Source of the DNA: Chloroflexota bacterium
Lineage (GTDB): Bacteria > Chloroflexota > UBA6077 > CF-72
DNA length: 64,000 nucleotides
NCBI GenBank assembly: GCA_016191465.1
Contig: JACPOP010000001.1
Span: 124,001-188,000, forward strand
Direction: 5' to 3'
Part shown: piece by piece, positions 49,883 through 60,396 of the stretch
How the letters are laid out: each line of letters begins with the position of its first letter
How positions within the stretch are numbered: the first letter of the stretch is position 1
Notes under the pieces: generated by a model
The model's input: the letters and a program-made list of their open reading frames with translations, nothing else
Told to the model about the DNA's origin: nothing
The model's database searches: none
Program-made: the position numbers and the translations under genes

Positions 49883-51286
49883 CAGCGTCCGGGCCAGGTC
49901 CTCCCAGAGGTGGGCCACGCTTCGCATGCCACCCGCAAAATTCTCGAGGTGGAACCGCTCGTTGGGGGCGTGCGCGTGCTCCTCGTCCAGGCCCACACCG
50001 AGCAGCACGGTCGGCACCCCGAGCACGTCCTGGAAGGTGGCCACCACCGGAATCGAGCCGCCCGACCGGATGAACGTGGCGTGCTGGCCGGGGAATCCGC
50101 GCTCCAGCGCGCGCAGCCCGGATTGGATGGCCGGGTGCTCGATCGGCGTGAGTGAGGGACGTCCGCTGTGGATGACAGTCACCTCGACATCCACGGTGGG
50201 GGGAGCCGTGCGCAGCAGGTGGTCCCGAACCAGCGCTGCCACCCCACCAGGGTCCTGGTCCGGCACCAGCCGGCACGAGAGCTTGGCGTGCGCTTCGGCG
50301 GCGATCACCGTCTTGGCGCCCTCGCCCTGGAAACCGCCCCAGATGCCATTGATTTCCAGGGTGGGCCGCGCCCAGACGCGTTCCAGGGTGCTGAAGCCGG
50401 CTTCGCCCCGCAGTGGGCGATTGGCTGGCAACGCGGCCTGCGTACGAAACAGGCCTTCGTCGAACGGCAGGCTGGACCACGCCTTCCGCTCGTCGTCCCG
50501 CAGCGCCCTGACCCGGTCGTAGAACCCGGGCACCGTCACCCGATCGTCACCGTCCTTCAGCGCCACGAGCATCTCGCACAGCACCTGGATCGGATTTGCC
50601 ACGGCACCGCCGAAGGTGCCGGAGTGCAGGTCTACCGCGGAGCCGCGTACGTCCACCTGGAGATACGTGATGCCACGCAGGCCGTAGGTGATGCTGGGCA
50701 CGCCCTTCGCAAACATGGACGTGTCAGAAATCACCGCCACGTCTGCCTGGAGAAGCGGGACGTGATCGGCGATGAAGTGGTCCAGGTGCTCGCTGCCGAT
50801 CTCCTCCTCGCCTTCAAGCAGGAACTTCAGGTTCATCGGCAGGGACCCACCATCGCGCAGGTACGCCTCGACCACCTTCAGGTGCATGAAAAGCTGCCCT
50901 TTGTCGTCGACAGCCCCGCGCGCAAAGATGCTGCCGTCACGCACCACGGGCTCGAAGGGAGGCCGCTCCCACTCGTCCAGCGGGTCCACCGGCTGCACGT
51001 CGTAATGTCCGTACACCAGTGCGGTCGGCGCGCCTGGCGCGTGCAGCCAATCGCCGTAGACGACCGGGTTTCCCTCGGTGGGCATGACCGCGACCTGTTC
51101 GAGGCCGATGGCCCGCATGTGCTCGGCGAGCCACGCCGCGCAGCGGTCAACGTCGCCGCGGTGCTGGCTCAGGGCGCTGACGGACGGGATCCGAAGGAGC
51201 TCCTTGAGCGTTTCCACGATCACCTCGTGATCCTGGTCGAGGCGCGCGGCGACCTCGGCCGCCGAGCGCATGGTCGGTATCGTCAC
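49880..51286 (-). CDS. M20 family metallopeptidase (dipeptidase)
   Basis: The 468-residue protein has the di-zinc M20 motifs: LVYGHYDVQPVDPLDEW (first ligand His with catalytic Asp, near 91-107), RGAVDDKGQLFMH (bridging Asp), and LEGEEEIGSEH (catalytic Glu pair). Later, AHAKLSCRLVPDQDP and a lid domain (about 200-320) are typical of the CNDP-like dipeptidase group. It likely cleaves dipeptides in the cytosol. Its stop lies just beside the transposon-like remnant, and the hairpin overlaps the stop. The sigma factor gene lies 44 bases upstream on the same strand. Confidence 0.92.
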   Translation of the reverse strand: MTIPTMRSAAEVAARLDQDHEVIVETLKELLRIPSVSALSQHRGDVDRCAAWLAEHMRAIGLEQVAVMPTEGNPVVYGDWLHAPGAPTALVYGHYDVQPVDPLDEWERPPFEPVVRDGSIFARGAVDDKGQLFMHLKVVEAYLRDGGSLPMNLKFLLEGEEEIGSEHLDHFIADHVPLLQADVAVISDTSMFAKGVPSITYGLRGITYLQVDVRGSAVDLHSGTFGGAVANPIQVLCEMLVALKDGDDRVTVPGFYDRVRALRDDERKAWSSLPFDEGLFRTQAALPANRPLRGEAGFSTLERVWARPTLEINGIWGGFQGEGAKTVIAAEAHAKLSCRLVPDQDPGGVAALVRDHLLRTAPPTVDVEVTVIHSGRPSLTPIEHPAIQSGLRALERGFPGQHATFIRSGGSIPVVATFQDVLGVPTVLLGVGLDEEHAHAPNERFHLENFAGGMRSVAHLWEDLARTL

Positions 51287-51330
51287 GGTGAGCGGCCTCC
51301 TTCAGAGCTCAGTGGCGCGGCGCGAAGCGG

Positions 51331-52860
<1,530 letters not shown>

Positions 52861-53113
52861 GGAGGACTCCCCTGAAGAAGGGTCCCGGAACTGGCCATGC
52901 GCGCGGAAAAGCCGGGCCACCGTGTGCTCCAAAATGAGCTCCGGTGCAGATTCTCGGCTGTTGGGGTCGTGGCCAGGGGACCGATGCGCGCCATGCTGGC
53001 GGGCGCGAGATTGTAGCCGCGCACAGCACGGGTAACAAACCACTCGTTCGTCCGGAACCGGGCCCGGGGGATACGGCTGGCGCGCGGGGACCTCGACGCG
53101 GTTCACTCTCTCC

Positions 53114-53803
53114 GTGCCATCTGCAGACTCCCAGCGCCAGGCGTTCGCTGAACGGCGATTTGGCGAGGCTTGGAGCCCCTCGCGTTTCGATAGAACCCGT
53201 GCGCTCCGGATGCGAGAGCTCCTGGCCCGATACGCCGCGTCGGGCCGACTGCTGGACGTCGGCTGCTATGAGGGCCGGCTCACGCGATACGTCCTGCCGC
53301 CAGGCGTCCGAGCGGTCGGCACGGATGTCGCCGCGCGAGCTCTGGGTGCAGCGGCGGCCCAGGGACTCCTGCCGGTTCGGGCCCAGGCTGAGGGGCCGCT
53401 TCCGTTTGTTGATGCTGCCTTCGATGCCGTGGTGGCGGCGGAGATCCTGGAGCACGTCTTCGACACCCAGGCCTTCCTGGCCGAGCTCGCGCGGGTTGTC
53501 AGGTCCGGCGGCCACGTGCTGATCACGACGCCGAACCTTGTGGCGCTGTCTGGCCGGGCGAAGCTCCTGCTTGGAAAATCGCCGGCGAACGTCGAGTTCG
53601 ATGCCAGCCCCGGCACCTCAGGCCACATCCGGTATCTCGCCTTCGACACACTGGAAGTGCTGCTGCGCCGCGTGGGACTGGAGCCGCTCGGCCGCTGGAC
53701 CAACATGGTCCACCTGTCACGCCTCGGGTCCAGCGAGCGGCTCGGCCGGCTGAGGCCAGGCTTCGGGCACACGCTGATCAGCGTGTCACGCAAGCTGGAC
53801 TGA
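53114..53803 (+). CDS. Class I SAM-dependent methyltransferase
   Basis: The 229-residue protein has the SAM-binding motifs [15 protein letters not shown] (near residue 46), an acidic residue after [10 protein letters not shown], and [20 protein letters not shown] (motif IV region). [12 protein letters not shown] strand follows. The type is that of Methyltransf_11/23 enzymes. C-terminal residues ([20 protein letters not shown]) match those found beside glycan-assembly genes. It starts on GTG. Thirteen bases on lies a GT4 gene on the same strand, which suggests methylation or modification of a surface sugar or lipid carrier (inference). Confidence 0.87.
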   Translation: MPSADSQRQAFAERRFGEAWSPSRFDRTRALRMRELLARYAASGRLLDVGCYEGRLTRYVLPPGVRAVGTDVAARALGAAAAQGLLPVRAQAEGPLPFVDAAFDAVVAAEILEHVFDTQAFLAELARVVRSGGHVLITTPNLVALSGRAKLLLGKSPANVEFDASPGTSGHIRYLAFDTLEVLLRRVGLEPLGRWTNMVHLSRLGSSERLGRLRPGFGHTLISVSRKLD

Positions 53804-53816
53804 GCACGAGACTCGC

Positions 53817-54884
53817 GTGCGGATTGCCCTGGCGCACAGCCACCCCAACACGTTCGGCGGCGGCGAGCGGGCCGTGCTGGAAGTCGCCACACGGCTCGCG
53901 CGACGGCACGAGGTGCGGCTCCTGGTGAGCGGCTATGTACCGGATGCCACCTTCGCCGGCCTGCGGGACCTTCCACGTCGTGACCTGAGCTCGGCAGAGT
54001 GGTTGACAGGCAGCGTGCTTCAAGGCCGGGAGGTAGTCGTTGCCAACAGCTTCGGCGCCAACCTGCTCGCGCTCCGGCAGCCTCGAAGGGTGGTCGTGTG
54101 GGTCCACTCGTTGCGCAGTCGCTTCCTGCAGCCCGGCGGGCGCCGGCCGGGACTCCTGGCGCGGCGGGTTCTGGACCTCATCGCGGTGCGCCGCGCCGCC
54201 CGCGTCGCCGCGAACAGCCAGTTCACCGCCAGTCGGTTCCGGCGCCTGTACGGCCGAGACGCGGACCTGGTGATCTACCCCGGCGTTTCGCCGGCACGCT
54301 TTCCACCCGCGCCAGACCTGCACCACCCATACGCCATCACCGTGGGTCGGCTCTCGCCGGAGAAGGGCCTGGAGCGCCTGCTGCAAGCGTGGGCGCACGC
54401 CGACGTGCGTGGCGCCCGGCTCGTGATCGCCGGGGCTGGCGACGCGGCTTACGCCGCGATGCTGCGGGGCGTCGCCGGCCAATCGGTCGAGTTCCTCGGC
54501 GCGGTTCCCCCCGACGAGCTCGCGCGGCTGTACGCGGGCGCAACCCTCGCGGTATTCGCACCGCACGACGAGGAGTTCGGCATTGCGCCGGTCGAAGCAA
54601 TGGCCGCCGGCGTGCCCGTGGTGGCCTGGCGATCCGGGGGGATCCCCGAGACCGTGGTGGACGGCCAGACCGGCTTCCTGACGGACAGCCTGCCGGCGCT
54701 CGCCGAGCGCATGCGGTACGTGGTGGAACATCCAGACCTCGCCCGCGAGCTCGGGGCGGCTGGCCGGGTGCGCGCCACGGAGTTCTCGTGGGACCGGACT
54801 GCCAACGCCGTCGAGCAGCTCTGCCGCAGCATCTCTGGCGGCGAGCACAGCGCGGTGGGGCTCACTCGACCGGTGTCATCCTGA
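53817..54884 (+). CDS. Family 4 glycosyltransferase
   Basis: The 355-residue GT-B enzyme has an N-terminal HSHPNTFGGGERAVLEVATR loop and a C-terminal donor-binding domain with ITVGRLSPEKGLERLLQAWA. E-x7-E is present: FAPHDEEFGIAPVEAMAAGV (the catalytic E at the F-G-I-x-x-x-E segment). GIPETVVDGQTGFL follows near the end. It likely transfers a hexose to a surface glycan or lipid. The GTG start lies 13 bases after the methyltransferase stop. The TGA lies in the first of two GTGTCATCCTGAG repeats. Sugar specificity is unknown. Confidence 0.9.
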   Translation: MRIALAHSHPNTFGGGERAVLEVATRLARRHEVRLLVSGYVPDATFAGLRDLPRRDLSSAEWLTGSVLQGREVVVANSFGANLLALRQPRRVVVWVHSLRSRFLQPGGRRPGLLARRVLDLIAVRRAARVAANSQFTASRFRRLYGRDADLVIYPGVSPARFPPAPDLHHPYAITVGRLSPEKGLERLLQAWAHADVRGARLVIAGAGDAAYAAMLRGVAGQSVEFLGAVPPDELARLYAGATLAVFAPHDEEFGIAPVEAMAAGVPVVAWRSGGIPETVVDGQTGFLTDSLPALAERMRYVVEHPDLARELGAAGRVRATEFSWDRTANAVEQLCRSISGGEHSAVGLTRPVSS

Positions 54885-54956
54885 GCGGAGGTGTCATCCT
54901 GAGGGTACCGAAGGATCCGTCTCTTACTTGGAACTTGAAACTTGGAACTTGAAACT
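54873..54956 (+). repeat. Cluster of short repeats after the GT4 gene
   Basis: GTGTCATCCTGAG occurs at 54873-54885 and 54891-54903. A 14-base tandem unit, ACTTGGAACTTGAA, follows at 54926 and 54940 with a partial third copy (to 54956). They sit between convergent glycosyltransferase genes. The TCATCCTGAG...GAAGGATC theme is familiar from interspersed repeats in many soil and aquatic bacteria. Confidence 0.85.
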
Positions 54957-54997
54957 CGTCCAGATGCTTTGCTTCGCCCAGGCATGACAGGAGCCAG

Positions 54998-56152
54998 CTA
55001 CCCGTGTACGTCCCGCCCGTCGGCAGGTAGCGGCCTGTCCCCAGCGACCGCGCCTAACACCCCTGCTGTCACCCGGCCGGCCTCGGCCCACGTGAAGACT
55101 CGCGCCCGCACGGGGCCAGCTTCGCGGAGCGAGCGCGCCAGTGTGTCATCGAGCAGGATGCGCCGCAGGCCCTCGGCGATGGAGTCCAGGCTCAGCGGAT
55201 CGACCTGCAGGCCGGCTTGCCCCACAATCTCCGGAAGCGCCGAGCGATTCGACGCCAGCACGGGCGCGCCACAGGCGAGTGCTTCCAGGGCAGGGATGCC
55301 GAAGCCTTCGTGGAGACTGGGTATGGCGACGCACGCGGCACCTGAGTAGAGCGCCGGCAGGTCTTCGTACTCGACGTATGAGAGCCGGTGGACCCGGTCC
55401 TGGAGCCGCGTCTCCTCGATGGCGCGCTCCACGTCTCGACTCCCGAAGCTGGTGCCGCCGCCAATGGCCAGCCCCACGTCATTGCCAAGCCTCGCCCTGG
55501 CGAACGCGCGCACCAACCGGGGCAAGTTCTTGCGCGGTTTGATGGTCCCGAGCGCCAGGACGTACCGTGCCGGCAGCGCGTACCGGCGCCGGACCTCGGC
55601 CAGACGGACTGGATTGGCCGGCTGAAAGGCTTCATCGACAGCCGGGTAGGCCACCACCACCCGCTGGGGCGTCGCCCCGTATCGCCCGTACAGGCGCAGA
55701 ATGTCGCGTCGACTTGCGTGCGAGATCGTCAGGATGGCCGAGGCTTCGCGGACATGGCGGCGGATCGCCCATTCCACGTACACCCACTCTGCCAGCCTGT
55801 GGGCTCGGGGGAAGTACCGGTGGCCCACGTCGTACACCACGGCCACCGATCGGCGAGGATGGACGATGGGCAGCACGTGGCTGGGCACCCACAGCACGTC
55901 GGGCGGATCGAGGGCCATTTCCCGCCCGAGCGCCAGGTGCGTCCACAGCCGCGGCAGCGGGAGCGAGCGGACCTCGTCGGCTAGGGCCGCGGCTGCAAGG
56001 CCAGGACTGGGCGGCTCGTTGAAGTACAACCGGTAACGAAGCTCCGGGTCCCGGGGGCGGCGGAGCACCTCCTCCACCACGTGCCGCGAGTAGTTCTCGG
56101 TTCCGGTCGGCCGCGAACGGGTGAGTCGGCTGGCGTCCACGCCGATGCGCAC
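54998..56152 (-). CDS. Family 4 glycosyltransferase
   Basis: The 384-residue enzyme (GTG 56152; ATG 56209 would add 19) has RIGVDASRLTRSRPTGTENY, typical of GT4 mannosyl/rhamnosyl transferases with the glycine-rich donor loop. In the C-domain are YVLALGTIKPRKNLPRLVRA and the E-x7-E site in IPSLHEGFGIPALEALACGA, with PVLASNRSALPEIVG. It converges on the other GT4 gene. Together with the PAP2 phosphatase upstream, this fits a cell-envelope glycan locus. Start choice is uncertain. Confidence 0.9.
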   Translation of the reverse strand: MRIGVDASRLTRSRPTGTENYSRHVVEEVLRRPRDPELRYRLYFNEPPSPGLAAAALADEVRSLPLPRLWTHLALGREMALDPPDVLWVPSHVLPIVHPRRSVAVVYDVGHRYFPRAHRLAEWVYVEWAIRRHVREASAILTISHASRRDILRLYGRYGATPQRVVVAYPAVDEAFQPANPVRLAEVRRRYALPARYVLALGTIKPRKNLPRLVRAFARARLGNDVGLAIGGGTSFGSRDVERAIEETRLQDRVHRLSYVEYEDLPALYSGAACVAIPSLHEGFGIPALEALACGAPVLASNRSALPEIVGQAGLQVDPLSLDSIAEGLRRILLDDTLARSLREAGPVRARVFTWAEAGRVTAGVLGAVAGDRPLPADGRDVHG

Positions 56153-56290
56153 ATGGCTGATCGTACGGCCGGGATGAGGCCCGCAGCCGCCCGTGCGATC
56201 GAAGCGCACGCCATCAGAGCGACGGACGACCCAACCGCGCTACGTGCGGGCGCACCCACACCGGTGGCCTGTGCAGGCGCGCTCGTCGGT

Positions 56291-57223
56291 TCAGCGCTCC
56301 TTCAGCAGCTCCAGCACACCCCGGCGGATGAGGCCCGCCAGTCCCATCCCGAGTGCCGCCCCCGAGAGCACATCGCCGGGGTAATGCGCCCCCACGTACA
56401 CGCGGCTCACCCCCACGGTGGAGGCCAGGCCGAAGAACAGCGGCCCCAGCCGGGGCCACGCCAGCGTCAGCACGAAGGCCGAGGCAAACGACGACGCGGT
56501 GTGGCCGCTCGGGAACGACCAGCTTCCCGGCTTCTTGCCAATGACCAGCGCGCGCACGACGTCGATAAATGGCCGGGTGCGACGAAAATACGCCTTCAGG
56601 GGGTACTCCACCGTCCAGGTGGCGAGGATGACGCTCGGCGCCATGATGCGCACCACCCGCCGAGCCCGCACCACGCCGAGCTCACGCGCGGCGACAGTCC
56701 CCGCGATCCAGATCCAGCCACCGGTGGCAATCAACGTCACCAGGTGCGCGGCGTGGTCCAGCCAGACGGGGTGGGGAAGGTGATTGATGGCCAGGTACAC
56801 GCTGGCGTCCGCCCGCTGGAAAGGGCCCATGCGTCGGAGGACCGCGTCGCGCAAGTACCGGCGTCCGTCCCTCGCCCGCGGCGAAATACCGTTGGGACGC
56901 GGCCCCAGGGACTGCTGAGCCGCGGCCACGACCTCCGGCGCTGCCGCGGTCGGAGCCACGGCCTCGGCAGCGGCAGCGTCAATGACGGCGGCGACCTCAT
57001 CGTTCTTGCCGGTTGCCGCCCCCGCTGCCTGCGCCAGGTGGTCGGCGGCGGGGGGCTTGGCCATCGCTTCATCGCCGCGCTGCGCTTCGGTTTTCCCAGC
57101 CGCGAGCGCGTCGATCTTCTGGATCACCGCCTCCGCGTCCTCGGGGCCGCGGACCTTCTCTACTTCTTCGGCAAGGAGCGCGTGTACTCGTGTGTCGCCC
57201 AGGGGCTGGGGCTGTTCGGCCAT
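56291..57223 (-). CDS. PAP2-family membrane phosphatase with long N-terminal extension
   Basis: The 310-residue protein has an Ala-rich, probably disordered cytosolic N-terminus of about 120 residues, then five to six membrane helices with the phosphatase triad: KAYFRRTRP (first site), FPSGHTASSFAS and SRVYVGAHYPGDV. It probably removes phosphate from polyprenyl pyrophosphate or another lipid phosphate at the membrane, as PAP2 enzymes do in glycan carrier recycling. The ATG at 57223 was chosen; an ATG at 57277 is also in frame. It is divergent from an unknown gene at 57349. Confidence 0.88.
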   Translation of the reverse strand: MAEQPQPLGDTRVHALLAEEVEKVRGPEDAEAVIQKIDALAAGKTEAQRGDEAMAKPPAADHLAQAAGAATGKNDEVAAVIDAAAAEAVAPTAAAPEVVAAAQQSLGPRPNGISPRARDGRRYLRDAVLRRMGPFQRADASVYLAINHLPHPVWLDHAAHLVTLIATGGWIWIAGTVAARELGVVRARRVVRIMAPSVILATWTVEYPLKAYFRRTRPFIDVVRALVIGKKPGSWSFPSGHTASSFASAFVLTLAWPRLGPLFFGLASTVGVSRVYVGAHYPGDVLSGAALGMGLAGLIRRGVLELLKER

Positions 57224-57348
57224 ACCATGCACATGCGCAACCGGCGGGCCAGCTTCCCGTGGCACCATGGAGCGCAACGCCGCGCGTGGGGCATTCCGCT
57301 CCGCCGGCCGTGGCCATCACTATCCCAGCCTCGAAAGGCGAGCACACC

Positions 57349-58026
57349 GTGGACCTGCTGATTGTCGCGCGAGAGGGCGCGGGCGCCCCGCCAACAGCGC
57401 GTGAAGTCGTGGACCCGGCCGAGGCCAGGGACCTGCTGGCGCCGCTGCCGCACGGCACCCTGCTCCAGCAGCTCCTGGCGCGGCTGGCGCTGGGGACGCT
57501 GGTCCTGGCGCAGAGCCTGGACCGACAGGCCGCGCGCGCGGCGATTGGAGTGGCAATGCAACGCTCTCGGCCGCGGGGCGTGCTGCTGCTGGGCAACGAG
57601 CTCGGGCGAGAGCTGCTGGGGGAGGGCCTGCCACTCGCCGGCGGTATCCGCGAGATGTACAGCAAGCCCATTGCCGCGCTCGGGCGGGCGAAGCAGGCGG
57701 ACATTGAGAAACTGCTGACAGACGTCTGCCAGCGCGCCGGCGTCCCGTGGTCCCCACCGGGCGTCCGAGCGGTGGCTGCTCGCACGGTGGTCCGCGCGGA
57801 GGAGGCCGAGGCCACGGCCGCGAAACTGATCGAACAAGCGCAATGGCAGCAGGCGCTCGAGGTACTCCGCGCGGCCGAGCCCCTGGCAGCCCGCGGCACC
57901 AACATGCTGGGCCGAGTGCTTCTACAACTGGGCGACCGTGCGGGCGCGAAGCACGCCTTCGAGCGCACCCTCGCTGCCGATCCCCTCAACGCCATCGCCC
58001 AGCGCCAGATCAGCCAGTTGTCCTGA
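57349..58026 (+). CDS. Unknown soluble protein with TPR-like C-terminus
   Basis: The 225-residue product starts on GTG 57349 (GTG 57310 is an alternative with AITIPASKGEHT as start). The N-terminal part has TLVLAQSLDRQAARAAIGVA and a Rossmann-like VLLLGNELGRELLGEG. The C-terminal third looks like a tetratricopeptide hairpin (ALEVLRAAEPLAARGTNMLG, then GDRAGAKHAFERTLAADPLN). No family is recognised. It is divergent from the PAP2 gene. The RHS relic lies just downstream. Confidence 0.65.
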   Translation: MDLLIVAREGAGAPPTAREVVDPAEARDLLAPLPHGTLLQQLLARLALGTLVLAQSLDRQAARAAIGVAMQRSRPRGVLLLGNELGRELLGEGLPLAGGIREMYSKPIAALGRAKQADIEKLLTDVCQRAGVPWSPPGVRAVAARTVVRAEEAEATAAKLIEQAQWQQALEVLRAAEPLAARGTNMLGRVLLQLGDRAGAKHAFERTLAADPLNAIAQRQISQLS

Positions 58027-58067
58027 CGGAGCCTTTGGGGCGCGCCAGCGTGCTCGGGGCGCTGATG

Positions 58068-58515
58068 TCAGGCCGCGCCTCGTGAGACTCTTCGACACTC
58101 GAAAGTGGGCTGCAGCACCGCACGGTCTGCGGGCGATCCCTCCCTGGCGCTCTGCGCGGACGGCGCGGCGCGATTCAGGGCGGTCGAGGGCAGATCGGAG
58201 GTGCTCGATCCGCGGGTGCGGAGCCTATCAACAGCGTGCGGCGGTTCAGGCCTCGCACCCCACCCCCAGTCCCGCTGCAGGAAGCGGCTCACGTCCGGCT
58301 GGAACTGGCGACTCAGTGCCTCGACCAGGATGTTGCTGCGCGGGTCCAGGGTGTAGCTGGTGGTGGTTCCCAGGCCGTTGGTGGCCTGCGTCAGCCGACC
58401 CCAGGCATCGAGCTGGTAGGTGGCCGTGCAGGCGATGCTGGTACAGGGCAGGCTGCCCGGCCCCTGGCGGGTGAAGGTGTCGTCGGTCTGCTGCCTCAGC
58501 CAGCCCGAGGTGCAA
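58068..58515 (-). pseudogene. RHS-repeat protein, C-terminal relic
   Basis: One minus frame reads TATYQLDAWGRLTQATNGLG, then TTTSYTLDPRSNILVEALS, and RQFQPDVSRFLQRDWG. The first two are RHS/YD repeats (x-Y-D-x-x-G-R-L-x-x) and the last resembles the RHS core end (R-x-Y-D-P-x-x-G-R-F-L). No start codon or long N-terminus is present. The piece between NILVEALS and RQFQPD seems lost by deletion. After the core end there is a short low-complexity tail to a stop at 58068. It is a fragment of a once larger toxin-delivery type protein, lying next to the aminotransferase stop. Confidence 0.6.
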
Positions 58516-58526
58516 CGGCGACGCCC

Positions 58527-59765
58527 CTACACGCCGGCGTACACCGCGTCCGCCGCCGCCAGCGCTCCGCTGCCGCCGTAGCCCTGGCGGTTGAGCGCTA
58601 GCTCAAGCCCGCCGAGCGTCAGCAGCACGTTTGCGCGGGTGGCGCTGTGGCCCATGATGCCGATCCGCCACATGCGGTTCGTCTGGACGTCAAGTCCGCC
58701 GGCGATCTCGACGTCGAACTCGTCTAGCAGCACAGCGCGGGCGCGGGCGCTGTCAATGCCTTCGGGAACCACCACCGTGACCACGGTGGCCAGACGGTGG
58801 TCCGCTTCGGCAAAGAGCTTGAGGCCCAGGGCCCGCAGGCCGGCCGTAAGCGCGCGCGAGTGGAGGCGGTGGCGATCGAAGCGTGCGCTCAGCCCCTCCT
58901 CGGCGATCAGTCGCAGCGCCTCGCGCAGCGCGTAGATGCTGAGCACTGGCCCGGTGTGGTGATAAATGTGCGTCTCGTCCCAGTAGTGGGCGTGGAGCGA
59001 AAGGTCCAGGTACCAGCTTCCGACAGGTGTCCGGCGCGTCTCGATGCGGCGCATCGCGCGCTGCGAGATCGTGATCGGCGACAGTCCGGGCGGCGCCGAG
59101 AGGCACTTCTGGCTTCCGCTGTAGCAGATGTCAATCTGCAGCTCGTCGACCGGCAGGCTGGTCCCGCCCAGCGTGGGCACCGCGTCCACTACCAGGTAGC
59201 AATCCAGCTCGCGGCAGGCGGCGCCCAGCCCGTCAAGCGGCTGCTCGACACCGGTAGACGTCTCGCCGTGAACCATCGCGAGGACGCGCGCGCCATGCTC
59301 GCGGACCGCGGCAATGAGCCTGGCGGTATCAATCGCCTGGCCCCACTCCACCTCGACGGTGACGAGCTTCACACCCAGCCGCTGTGCAATCTCCACCATG
59401 CGGTGCGCGAAAAAGCCCGCGTGGCCGATCACGACCGTGTCGCCGGGCTCCAGCAGGTTCAGCAGGCTGCTCTCCATGCCACTGCCGCCGGTGGCAGGCA
59501 GGCAAAAGGTGGAGGCGTTGCGCGTCTGGAACACCATCCGCAGCAGCTCGGCGGTCTCGTCCATGGCGGCGAGGAACGCCGGGTCCTTGTGGCTGACCAT
59601 CGGCGTCAGCAGCGCCTGGTACACCCGCGGGTGCAGGTTCGACGGTCCGGGCACCATGAGCACAGGTGCGCGGTGCTCGCGCGGTGCGTCGGGCTTCGCG
59701 GTGGCGATCACGTCGCCGCGATCGAGGTGGTCAGGCTGATACTGCGCGCGTTCGGTTACGGCCAC
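58527..59765 (-). CDS. PLP-dependent aminotransferase (alanine-glyoxylate/serine-pyruvate family)
   Basis: The 412-residue class V aminotransferase has LMVPGPSNLHPRVYQAL (near 36-52), GSGMESSLLNLLEPGD (cofactor phosphate), VVDAVPTLGG (Asp194 to the pyridine nitrogen), and YSGSQKCLSAPPGLSPI with Lys220. It likely moves amino groups between alanine or serine and glyoxylate or related ketoacids. Substrate is not decided. The start is GTG at 59765 behind a clear GGAGGG; longer in-frame readings upstream lack homology. It is divergent from the ccm operon. Confidence 0.9.
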   Translation of the reverse strand: MAVTERAQYQPDHLDRGDVIATAKPDAPREHRAPVLMVPGPSNLHPRVYQALLTPMVSHKDPAFLAAMDETAELLRMVFQTRNASTFCLPATGGSGMESSLLNLLEPGDTVVIGHAGFFAHRMVEIAQRLGVKLVTVEVEWGQAIDTARLIAAVREHGARVLAMVHGETSTGVEQPLDGLGAACRELDCYLVVDAVPTLGGTSLPVDELQIDICYSGSQKCLSAPPGLSPITISQRAMRRIETRRTPVGSWYLDLSLHAHYWDETHIYHHTGPVLSIYALREALRLIAEEGLSARFDRHRLHSRALTAGLRALGLKLFAEADHRLATVVTVVVPEGIDSARARAVLLDEFDVEIAGGLDVQTNRMWRIGIMGHSATRANVLLTLGGLELALNRQGYGGSGALAAADAVYAGV

Positions 59766-59970
59766 GGGCGGCCCTCCGTACAAAAACGCCCGCGGAAAGT
59801 GGGCGAGACTGCCCCGGATGGTACCGGACGCTCCAGGCCAGCCGACGAGCGACGGCCGGACATGGCCTGAGCAAGCACAGAAGCAGCAGGGTGATTGCCC
59901 CGCGTGGATTCCATCTCTAGACTGCCTACCGTGGTCCCGGCGCATTCTCTCTGGTTCGCCACGCAATCCC

Positions 59971-60396
59971 GTGTCAGCGGCTCCCTGGGCCGCTGAGTCG
60001 CTGCTGGTCCTCCTGCGATGGCTGCACGCTCTCGCCGCGGCGCTCCTGGTGGGCTCCATGGCGGTCATCCTGTGGGAGCCGTGGACGGAGCGTCCGCCGC
60101 TGTCGGTCCAGCGCTTCAAGGAGCTCACCGACGCCACGATGCTGGCATTCCTCGCTACCGGCGCAATTCTGACCTTCGACCGTTTGTCTCGGGGCGCGGG
60201 CAGCACCTACGCGATCATCCTCGTGATCAAGGTCGCCGCCAGCGTGGCGGCCTACCAGTGGCTCTTCCGCTGGCGGCGGCGCAAACTGGAGAGGAGCGCT
60301 CCGGATGGGCGTTTTGCCTTCGGGGCGGCCGTGTTCGCGATACTGCTCGCTGCACTCTTGAAGGGAGTAACTAACGGTGGCTTTGGCGGCCCCTAA
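59971..60396 (+). CDS. Small membrane protein (CopD-like) preceding ccmE
   Basis: The 141-residue product (GTG 59971) has four hydrophobic helices: LLVLLRWLHALAAALLVGS near the N-terminus, LTDATMLAFLATGAILTF, STYAIILVIKVAASVAAYQW and FAFGAAVFAILLAALLKG. The topology and the conserved RWLHALAA histidine resemble CopD/DUF420-like membrane domains. Its end overlaps the ccmE start by 20 bases, so it belongs to the ccm operon and could take part in heme or copper handling (inference). The precise start is uncertain. Confidence 0.6.
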   Translation: MSAAPWAAESLLVLLRWLHALAAALLVGSMAVILWEPWTERPPLSVQRFKELTDATMLAFLATGAILTFDRLSRGAGSTYAIILVIKVAASVAAYQWLFRWRRRKLERSAPDGRFAFGAAVFAILLAALLKGVTNGGFGGP

